Position numbers and translations under genes: made by a program | Assembly (NCBI GenBank): GCA_002297415.1 | Contig: DBKZ01000037.1 | Location: 12,799 to 23,846, forward strand | Length of the DNA stretch: 11,048 bases | Reading direction: 5' to 3' | Source: Ruminococcaceae bacterium UBA737 | GTDB taxonomy: Bacteria > Bacillota > Clostridia > Oscillospirales > Acutalibacteraceae | The notes under the pieces: generated by a model | What the model was told of the DNA's origin: nothing | The model's input: only the letters and a program-made list of their open reading frames with translations | Databases searched by the model: none | Shown here: piece by piece, positions 5,711 through 11,048 of the stretch | Layout: the number at the start of each line of letters is the position of its first letter | How positions within the stretch are numbered: position 1 is the first letter of the stretch

Positions 5711-6907
5711 TTAAACAGATGAAGCGCTCGAAGTAAAGATTTCCTTAATATAGCTCATAACATCCTGATTTCTCGCCGCAGGAATGCCGATTAAAAGCAC
5801 CGCGGTCATAGCAAGGCAGATTATGAGTATAACGCAGATAACAAGTATGGTTACATTTATTCCCTTTGAGTTTTTCTCAGGCTCTTTTGAAAGTCCCTCT
5901 GAAGTATTAGAATCGGGCTTAACTATAAATGTGCTTTTCTCTTTTTTCGGTGCTTCGGGGGTTTTCGGAATTTCGGGAATAAAATCGCTTTCCTCGTCTC
6001 CCGTAATAAAGCCTGTTTCCCTTTCGGGCGTGCCTAAGGTGAAATCTATCGGCGCCGCAGGCTCTGAGTCCATTATAAATTCTATTTCACCTTTGGGTTT
6101 AACAGAACCGGTTTGCTCTTTAATCTCTGCTTTTTCGGATTTTAAATCCGCCTGCTCTTCCTTTTTAGCGGGAAGCTCTTTTATTTCTTCCGCCGTATTT
6201 TCTTCTTCGGTCTCCGACTTGGCGGTTTCCTCTGTCTCCTGAGACGGTTCGGCTGTTGGCTCGTCCTCAAAAATCGGTAAAGTCTCCTGCACCGCGTCAG
6301 CCTCTTCCTCGGCTTGCTCTAAAGCGGTATCAGATGTAGCTTCGGCTTCTTCTGTTTCTTCTAAGGAAAGCTGTTCGGTTATTTCCTCCGCAAGCTTTTC
6401 CTCTTCGGTCTTTAAGGGTGCGGCGTTTTCGTCCTGCGGAATGATACTAAGCTCCGCAATATAAGGATGGATAAGATTTTTCATAAGATTTTTTCTTATT
6501 ACCTTATCCTCTGTCAGCAGTATTATTGACTGCGGACCGCTTTCTATAACACATCCGCCGAAAACACCCTCCGAGGTTACAAGCGGCAGTGCGCCCTCGA
6601 TAATCTCTAAGTCTTCTAAAGCTGAAATTCCGAAAGCCGCATTATCGGTTTTCGAAAGGGGTGCGTTTATGGCGGTTGCGACCGTTTTTATAATGCTGTT
6701 TTCCCCTGTTACCGGACCGCAGGCGATTATAACCCTGCTTCGGCTTACGGCAGTCGCAAGATTTTCGACAAAGCGCTTAACCGTTCCGTCTCCCTTTTCG
6801 GTAAGCAGTCTCATCCTGCAGCAGCCGCAGAGATTAAATTCCATTTCAAAATCCGAGGCCTTGGAAAAATAAACTACATCCACCTTTACATTCTGTAACA
6901 TTTCCAT
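5711..6907 (-). CDS. Degenerate CinA/MoaB-like domain with acidic linker and C-terminal membrane helix
   Basis: A 398-aa protein of unknown function with three parts. Residues about 8-155 align by pattern with the CinA N-terminal/MoCF_biosynth fold: RSRVIIACGPVTGENS (57-71) sits where CinA has the GGLGPTxDD molybdopterin-site loop, and the segment from GALPLV to HPYI (106-150) matches the GT.PGF...LLPG.P.EM...PYL region. The key glycine/aspartate residues are missing, so catalysis looks unlikely. Residues about 165-345 form an extremely Glu/Ala/Thr/Pro-rich low-complexity linker. Residues 352-375 are a single hydrophobic helix, followed by a 23-residue tail. An N-in topology would put the degenerate domain in the cytoplasm and the tail outside. 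The start is ambiguous: the ATG at 6907 has AAAGGA 4 nt upstream, and the ATG at 6901 has a 10-nt spacing. It starts 9 nt after the pseudo-sortase stop, so the two are tightly coupled. Confidence 0.8.
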   Translation of the reverse strand: MEMLQNVKVDVVYFSKASDFEMEFNLCGCCRMRLLTEKGDGTVKRFVENLATAVSRSRVIIACGPVTGENSIIKTVATAINAPLSKTDNAAFGISALEDLEIIEGALPLVTSEGVFGGCVIESGPQSIILLTEDKVIRKNLMKNLIHPYIAELSIIPQDENAAPLKTEEEKLAEEITEQLSLEETEEAEATSDTALEQAEEEADAVQETLPIFEDEPTAEPSQETEETAKSETEEENTAEEIKELPAKKEEQADLKSEKAEIKEQTGSVKPKGEIEFIMDSEPAAPIDFTLGTPERETGFITGDEESDFIPEIPKTPEAPKKEKSTFIVKPDSNTSEGLSKEPEKNSKGINVTILVICVILIICLAMTAVLLIGIPAARNQDVMSYIKEIFTSSASSV

Positions 6908-6916
6908 TTCATCCTT

Positions 6917-7759
6917 TTACTTATGCGCCTCATACCAATTATACGGATAAACCGCATTCGGGTTGGTGCTTATTTTATGCGAGGAATATTCCTTTATCTG
7001 AGCCGAGTTGACTCTTTTCGCGGTAACAGCAAGACCTGCGCCGTCAAAATCGTCAAGCTCGGTTATAAGGGTTAAAAATCTGTCTCCCGAATTTACTCTT
7101 ACCGAGGTGTTAACAAAGCTTCTTGAAGTTATATTCTTTTGCCACTCGGAAAACGAGCCGTCCTCAAATTTGCTTTTTTGAGGGTCTGCCTCATCGGTAG
7201 AAAAATCAAACATATAAACCGCAAATACATAATATTTATATACGCCGTGCTCGGTAGTAAGGGTTATAACCGCATTTTGTCCGCAGTATTTCGAATTTTT
7301 GAATTTTATAAGATTTCCGAACATTGAGCCGTCGGACAAATTGTTCCCCTTTATAACCAAATTCCTGTCCTCGGAATAAGGAGAGATATCCGTGCCCGAA
7401 AGAAAATGGAGCGCTCCGTAACGGCTCGGCTTTTTAAAGCTGTCATGATTATCGTAAAACCCGTCGGTCCGCGAAAGATAAACAGGGTTGCTGACCGTTT
7501 TATCGGAAAATTCGAGCCAAGCGGTAAAATCCCCGTTTGAGGAGCTGAAAACCTCAAATTTATCCGTTTTTGAGCTTCCCTTTTTGTTCCAGATTTTTCT
7601 CATTTCGGTAACATTGCTTATCTGCTTTTGAGCGGTTGTGAAATAAGAGGAAAAATAAATTCCCGATATTAAAACCGCCGCCGCGAAAACCGCGCTCATG
7701 ATTTTAAGCGCAATTTTCATATTCACTTTTAAAAATATGCTTTTAACTGCGCCCTTCAT
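6917..7759 (-). CDS. Class-B sortase-like protein lacking all three active-site residues (pseudo-sortase)
   Basis: A predicted membrane-anchored sortase-fold protein, 280 aa, with an N-terminal membrane helix at about 18-40. The class-B pattern is clear: NPVYLSRTDGFYDNHDSF (91-108), YGALHFL, then IKGNNLSDGSMFGNL (136-150), YKYYVFAVYMFD (174-185), the helical insertion typical of class B (about 187-212), and FLTLITE...GLAVTAKRV (228-250). Where active SrtB enzymes have G-H-N, this protein has G-N139-N; where they have TLSTC it has TLITE234; where the Arg precedes LVVxAKR it has G242. Alignment across the last segment needs no gap, so the losses are substitutions and not a frameshift. AGGAG lies 9 nt upstream of the ATG. 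It begins 34 nt after thiI and ends 9 nt before the CinA-like gene. It is probably a binding or scaffold protein and not a transpeptidase. Confidence 0.85.
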   Translation of the reverse strand: MKGAVKSIFLKVNMKIALKIMSAVFAAAVLISGIYFSSYFTTAQKQISNVTEMRKIWNKKGSSKTDKFEVFSSSNGDFTAWLEFSDKTVSNPVYLSRTDGFYDNHDSFKKPSRYGALHFLSGTDISPYSEDRNLVIKGNNLSDGSMFGNLIKFKNSKYCGQNAVITLTTEHGVYKYYVFAVYMFDFSTDEADPQKSKFEDGSFSEWQKNITSRSFVNTSVRVNSGDRFLTLITELDDFDGAGLAVTAKRVNSAQIKEYSSHKISTNPNAVYPYNWYEAHK

Positions 7760-7793
7760 AGCGTATTGCTCCTTTTAGTTTAACTCGAACCTG

Positions 7794-8963
7794 TCACACT
7801 ATATAAGAGAATTCCGTTCCCTCAACGGCTTTTTTAATAAGCCCTTCGATATCGAGATTTTTCTCCGCCGCCTCGCACTGACCCTTTTTCGGTCTTGTAT
7901 GAGGGTGCTTTGGGGTAAATACCGTACAGCAGTCCTCATAGGGCAGAATTGAGGTTTCGAAAGCGTCTATTTTTTTAGAAATCGTTATAATTTCTTCCTT
8001 GTCCATTCCTATAAGCGGACGCATGACAGGCATTGTGCAGACCCCGTCTGTAGCGGCGAGGGCAGGAAGCGTCTGACTTGCGACCTGACCCAAGCTTTCG
8101 CCTGTTATAAGTCCCAAGCATTCATCATTTTGCGCTATAATACAGGAAATTCTCATCATCATTCTGCGCATAATGAGCGTGAAATAATCCTCGGGGCATT
8201 TTTTGCCGATTTCCTCCTGAATTTCGGTAAACGGGACAACGGCAAGCCTTATAGTTCCGCTGTAAACCGCGACCTTTGAAAGCAGATCCCTTACCTTCTG
8301 CTCGGCTCTCGGGCTTGTATAAGGGGGGCTAGCAAAATGAATGGCATTAAGAATAAGTCCGCGCTTAGCCATAAGATAAGCGGCAACAGGGCTGTCAATT
8401 CCGCCCGAAATAAGAACCGCCGCCCTGCCCGAGGTGCCTACGGGCAGTCCGCCTGCGCCCTTTATCTGTCCTGCTCTTATATAAGCGCCGAAATCCCTTA
8501 TTTCCGCGGTTATTATGACATCGGGATTGTGCACATCCACCTTTAAATGGTGGAAATTTTTAAGCAACACTCCGCCCAATTCCCGACTGATTTCGGGAGA
8601 GGTAAGCGGAAATGACTTGTCCGCCCTTTTTGCCTCAACCTTAAAGGTTTTAACCGAATTTAAGGTATCCTTAAGATAAATCGGCGCTTTACTGAAAATA
8701 TCCTCGGCGCTTTTTTCGCACACGCAGGCTCTCGAAAATCCGGCAATTCCGAAAACAGTGCCCATTCTATTGAGCGCCTCGGGGAAATCGAAATCCTCGC
8801 TTTCGGGGATTATATATATAGTCGACTGAGCTTTTTTAACACGAAATTCACCGAGCGGCTTTAAGCGGCGCTTGATGTTTCTTATCATTCTGTCCTCAAA
8901 ATTCTGGCGGTTAAGCCCCTTTAAGGAAAGCTCTCCGTCTTTTATAAGTATAATTTCTTTCAT
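7794..8963 (-). CDS. thiI: tRNA 4-thiouridine synthase ThiI
   Basis: Cytoplasmic ATP-dependent tRNA sulfurtransferase making s4U at position 8; in some bacteria it also feeds sulfur to thiazole synthesis. 389 aa, the usual length of the Firmicutes form without a C-terminal rhodanese domain. It has an N-terminal ferredoxin-like segment with ELSLKGLNRQNFE, a THUMP domain (about 60-165, including GAYIRAGQIKGAGGLPVG), and an ATP-pyrophosphatase domain with the PP-loop SGGIDS (186-191), TGESLGQVASQT (288-299) and PYEDCCTVF (341-349), which carries the candidate catalytic cysteine pair. The start overlaps the cysteine desulfurase stop as TAATG, so the two are translationally coupled; no strong separate ribosome site is seen. 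This matches the desulfurase-thiI (NifZ-ThiI) pairing known from Bacillus, in which the desulfurase loads ThiI. Confidence 0.96.
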   Translation of the reverse strand: MKEIILIKDGELSLKGLNRQNFEDRMIRNIKRRLKPLGEFRVKKAQSTIYIIPESEDFDFPEALNRMGTVFGIAGFSRACVCEKSAEDIFSKAPIYLKDTLNSVKTFKVEAKRADKSFPLTSPEISRELGGVLLKNFHHLKVDVHNPDVIITAEIRDFGAYIRAGQIKGAGGLPVGTSGRAAVLISGGIDSPVAAYLMAKRGLILNAIHFASPPYTSPRAEQKVRDLLSKVAVYSGTIRLAVVPFTEIQEEIGKKCPEDYFTLIMRRMMMRISCIIAQNDECLGLITGESLGQVASQTLPALAATDGVCTMPVMRPLIGMDKEEIITISKKIDAFETSILPYEDCCTVFTPKHPHTRPKKGQCEAAEKNLDIEGLIKKAVEGTEFSYIV

Positions 8964-10096
8964 TATTTTACAGACCTTCTTAATTTACTTACTGCCTCTT
9001 TTAAAGCCCCGACCAACAAATCGGCATCCTCTTTCGAAGAATATTTAGAAAAGCTGATTCTAAGAGCGCTGTCGGTTTCCGCCTTCTTAAGCCCCTGCAA
9101 AGTCAGCACCTTGCTGACCTCGCCCTTAGAGCAGGCACTGCCCGAGGAAACATAAATTTCCTTTGCCTCAAGAAAATGGAGCAGGGTTTCCGAGCGGTAT
9201 CCCAAAACCGAGATATTAAGGATATAGGGAAGCGAAGAATCATTTGAATTTATCTTTATATTGCCGATTTCAAGCAGCCGGTCTTTTGCATAATTTCTAA
9301 GCTCAAAAAGTCTTTCAAGGGTGCTTTTAAAATCGGGAATTTCGCTTAAAGCGCCGCCTAAACCCGCTATAAGCGGAACGCTTTCGGTGCCCGAGCGCAT
9401 TCCTTTTTCCTGTCCTCCGCCCGCAAGCAAGGGTCTTATATTTACGCCCTTTCTTATATACATCGCTCCGATTCCTTTCGGGGCGTGGAACTTATGACCG
9501 CTTAAAGTCAGCATATCGACGCCTAAATCCTTTACGCTGACAGGCATTTTTCCGAACGCCTGAACCGCGTCGCAGTGGATAAGCGTATCCTTATTTTTTC
9601 TTTTAATAAGGCCTACCGCTTCTTTTACGGGCATAACGGCGCCCGTTTCGTTATTTACGAGCATCATCGAGGCAAGAACGGTTTTTTCATCTACAGCCGC
9701 CGCAAATTTTTCGGCGCTTACGGTTCCGTCGCTTTCGGGAGAGACGAATTCCGCCTCTGAGCCCTCGCTTTCAAGTCTTTTAACGGTATTTAAAACAGAG
9801 GGGTGCTCAACCGCAGTCGTGACGATTTTTTTACCCAATCTTTTATTTCTTCTGACCGCTCCCTCGATGCAGGTATTGTTTCCCTCGGTTGCGCAGGAGA
9901 CAAAATAGATTTCATCGGGTCTGCATTCAAGCAGGTCCGCAAGCTTTTTTCTTACCTCATTTATTTTAAGCTCGGCGTTCATTCCGAGAATATGTAACGA
10001 GGACGGATTGCCGAAATTTTCATGCAGCGCACTGTTTATTTCCGATATTGCTTTTTCGCACGGCGCCGTCGTCGCGCTGTTATCAAGATATACCAT
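8963..10096 (-). CDS. Cysteine desulfurase (IscS/NifS family) partner of ThiI
   Basis: PLP-dependent enzyme converting cysteine to alanine and an enzyme persulfide, which it passes to ThiI. 377 aa from the ATG at 10096. It has YLDNSATT (3-10), CATEGNN (68-74), the PLP-stacking His98 in EHPS, the HCDAVQ cofactor Asp (175-179), the Schiff-base Lys202 in SGHKFH, RSGTE (234-238), and the catalytic Cys322 in SSGSACSKGEVS. All key residues are intact. The active-site loop is of the longer class-I (NifS/IscS) type. A longer frame from 10171 is rejected: GGAGG lies 9 nt before 10096, conserved family sequence begins there, and the extension would cross the promoter. It is the first gene of the five-gene operon. 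Its gene position next to thiI suggests a dedicated tRNA-thiolation role and not the general Fe-S one. Confidence 0.95.
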   Translation of the reverse strand: MVYLDNSATTAPCEKAISEINSALHENFGNPSSLHILGMNAELKINEVRKKLADLLECRPDEIYFVSCATEGNNTCIEGAVRRNKRLGKKIVTTAVEHPSVLNTVKRLESEGSEAEFVSPESDGTVSAEKFAAAVDEKTVLASMMLVNNETGAVMPVKEAVGLIKRKNKDTLIHCDAVQAFGKMPVSVKDLGVDMLTLSGHKFHAPKGIGAMYIRKGVNIRPLLAGGGQEKGMRSGTESVPLIAGLGGALSEIPDFKSTLERLFELRNYAKDRLLEIGNIKINSNDSSLPYILNISVLGYRSETLLHFLEAKEIYVSSGSACSKGEVSKVLTLQGLKKAETDSALRISFSKYSSKEDADLLVGALKEAVSKLRRSVK

Positions 10097-10105
10097 AAAT
10101 TCCAG

Positions 10106-10110
10106 CCTCC
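10106..10110 (-). promoter_or_regulatory. Ribosome binding site deciding the desulfurase start
   Basis: GGAGG lies 9 nt before the ATG at 10096 and 30 nt downstream of the -10 box. It excludes the upstream in-frame start at 10171. Confidence 0.8.
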
Positions 10111-10139
10111 GGTAAAATTGCTGATTGCATATATATTTT

Positions 10140-10168
10140 ATTATACAATATATACGAAGATTAAACAA
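10140..10168 (-). promoter_or_regulatory. Sigma-A promoter of the desulfurase-thiI operon
   Basis: The minus strand has TATAAT (10140-10145), a 17-nt spacer and TTGTTT (10163-10168). The -10 is perfect and the -35 is weak. It fires leftward, back to back with the promoter at 10228-10256. Operator-like dyads are not evident. Confidence 0.6.
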
Positions 10169-10227
10169 CAAAAATTTTTTGACTAATTTTTTTTACAATT
10201 TTAGGCACTTTTTATTTAAAATTTATC

Positions 10228-10256
10228 TTTACAATTCAAAAAATATGTGTTAGAAT
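10228..10256 (+). promoter_or_regulatory. Sigma-A promoter of the SPKTG wall-protein gene
   Basis: TTTACA (10228-10233), a 17-nt spacer and TAGAAT (10251-10256) lie 42 nt before the ATG at 10298. Both boxes match the consensus at 5 of 6 positions. A second TTTACAATT upstream (10193-10201) could belong to a tandem promoter but lacks a good -10. Confidence 0.7.
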
Positions 10257-10282
10257 ATCATTGTCTCAAAATATCAGCAATT

Positions 10283-10288
10283 AGGAGG
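10283..10288 (+). promoter_or_regulatory. Ribosome binding site deciding the wall-protein start
   Basis: A consensus AGGAGG lies 9 nt before the ATG at 10298. It excludes the longer frame from 10247, which would begin inside the promoter. Confidence 0.85.
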
Positions 10289-10297
10289 TTATTGAGC

Positions 10298-10870
10298 ATG
10301 AAAAAAATTATTGCAACTATTCTCTGCTTAGTTTGCGCATTCTCACTCACCCTCGGCGTCTGTGCAGAAAAGAGCCCCGAGGCAACCGTTAAGTATGAAG
10401 TAACCCTTTATAAGGGCACTCCTGTTGACGGACTTTCAAAGACCGGCGAAGCTCAGATCGTTAACGAGGGCGGCGTTGTAACAGCTAAGGCTATCGAAAG
10501 CGAAGGAACTTTCAACGGCTGGACCATTTACAAGGCAGCTACCGCTACCGGCACTGCAGGAGCTAACGAAGGCGAGCTTATCACCCTTTCGGCTGCTGCT
10601 ACTCCTCTTGCAAGCGTTACCGCTGCTGTTGAGGGAACAGATTATACAATCGTAAGCGGAAATCTTAAGTCTGCTACTCTTTCTATCAAGCCCCTTACAA
10701 GTCTTATCATCTGCGCTAACTACAACGGCCAGATCACAGACCCTGTAACAGGCGTTGCTAAGAAGTCCGATTCTCCGAAGACCGGTTATAACACCGCAAT
10801 CATTTTTGCAGTTGTTATGCTCGGCGCTGCGGCAGTAACATTCGGCGCTAAGAAGCAGCTTTCTAAGTAA
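10298..10870 (+). CDS. Secreted cell-wall-anchored protein with SPKTG sorting signal
   Basis: A 190-aa surface protein of unknown function. It has an N-terminal signal peptide (KK, then a hydrophobic stretch; likely cleavage after VCA, residue 23). A mature domain of about 125 residues is rich in Ala/Thr/Val/Gly, with FNGWTIYKA and TSLIICANYNG stretches that weakly recall a single InlB/Flg_new-type beta repeat. A C-terminal sorting signal has SPKTG (159-163), a hydrophobic helix (about 167-184) and the tail KKQLSK. SPxTG motifs are recognized by class-B sortase in Clostridioides difficile. The gene is monocistronic, with its own promoter, consensus ribosome site and terminator. Codon use leans to GCT, AAG, ATC, AAC and CTT, unlike its neighbours, which suggests high expression. 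No active sortase is in the window; the nearest sortase-fold protein is catalytically dead. Confidence 0.85.
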   Translation: MKKIIATILCLVCAFSLTLGVCAEKSPEATVKYEVTLYKGTPVDGLSKTGEAQIVNEGGVVTAKAIESEGTFNGWTIYKAATATGTAGANEGELITLSAAATPLASVTAAVEGTDYTIVSGNLKSATLSIKPLTSLIICANYNGQITDPVTGVAKKSDSPKTGYNTAIIFAVVMLGAAAVTFGAKKQLSK

Positions 10871-10889
10871 TTCAAATAAGCAGAGAGAA

Positions 10890-10924
10890 AAACGGAGGAC
10901 TTAAACGTCCTCCGTTTTTTATTG
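10890..10924 (+). terminator. Intrinsic terminator of the wall-protein gene
   Basis: A perfect 11-bp stem, AAACGGAGGAC (10890-10900) with GTCCTCCGTTT (10907-10917), has a TTAAAC loop and runs into a T-run. It lies 20 nt after the stop codon. Confidence 0.93.
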
Positions 10925-10940
10925 TTTTTATTGTTCTATT

Positions 10941-11048
10941 TGTTAGACATTAGATTTTAGATATTAGACAAATGTGCGGCGTTGCCGCTGATGTAACCAA
11001 ACCCTTCCGTCTTTGCCTACGGCAAAGCCACCTTTTCCTCCGGAAGAC
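10941..11048 (+). repeat. Modular intergenic repeat, copy C (cut by window edge)
   Basis: Four YTAGAYN heptads (10943-10970) are followed by a GCGGC-GTT-GCCGC hairpin (10976-10988). Then comes a different module: AACCCTTCCGTC, a perfect CTTTGCC-TAC-GGCAAAG hairpin (11011-11027), GCCACCTTTTCC, and CGGAAG (11041-11046), which could pair with CTTCCG (11004-11009). The heptad block (10941-10969) is identical over 29 bp to copy A. The element shares its heptad and small-hairpin modules with A and B but carries another central hairpin. It runs past the window end. Confidence 0.75.

Noticed and set aside
5784..6242. Ser/Val-rich open frame opposite the CinA-like gene
   Set aside because: It is an artefact of the Glu-rich linker read antisense, with no independent start signal.
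10097..10171. N-terminal extension of the cysteine desulfurase from 10171
   Set aside because: It would cross the TATAAT box and the ribosome site, and family homology begins at the ATG at 10096.
10976..11048. tRNA or structured ncRNA at the right edge
   Set aside because: The hairpins do not form a cloverleaf, no TTCRANY arm is seen, and the modules fit the intergenic repeat family.

Overview
The window looks like a chromosomal segment from a spore-forming, Gram-positive member of the Clostridia, most plausibly a gut Oscillospirales/Ruminococcaceae-type bacterium. The reasons are moderate GC, strong AGGAGG ribosome sites, sigma-A and a sigma-K-like promoter, an L-box riboswitch, an SPKTG-type wall-anchoring signal, a SpoIID-like spore protein, and intergenic hairpin repeats of a kind I associate with that group. 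No rRNA, tRNA, CRISPR array, transposase or phage gene is visible. The species assignment is an inference.

Layout from left to right. (1) Positions 1-2260 hold a two-gene leftward operon: a small carboxypeptidase-regulatory-like beta-sandwich protein, then a SpoIID-like/three-PG_binding_1 protein. It is preceded by a sigma-K-like promoter and bracketed by two inverted copies of a modular intergenic repeat. (2) Positions 2275-5034 hold a leftward amino-acid ABC importer operon (binding lipoprotein, permease, ATPase). It starts from a sigma-A promoter and has a 177-nt lysine riboswitch and an intrinsic terminator in its leader, so the importer is predicted to take up lysine. Its distal terminator is supplied by the right-hand repeat element. 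(3) Positions 5115-10096 hold a leftward five-gene operon: cysteine desulfurase, ThiI (TAATG overlap), a class-B sortase homologue that has lost His, Cys and Arg of its active site, a degenerate CinA/MoaB-like domain on an acidic linker with a C-terminal membrane helix, and a COG2426-type small membrane protein. (4) Positions 10298-10870 hold a rightward gene for a secreted wall-anchored protein ending in an SPKTG sorting signal, with its own promoter and a strong terminator. A third copy of the modular repeat follows at the right edge.

How the parts fit together. The first two genes of the large operon form the sulfur relay for tRNA 4-thiouridine. The last three are envelope proteins with no evident link to tRNA thiolation. 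The pseudo-sortase and the SPKTG protein lie about 2.5 kb apart, on operons whose promoters are back to back. The most unusual items are the pseudo-sortase paired with a degenerate CinA-like membrane protein, and the heptad-plus-hairpin repeat family. The best-supported regulatory call is the lysine riboswitch, in which the P2/P3 kissing loops are exactly complementary.
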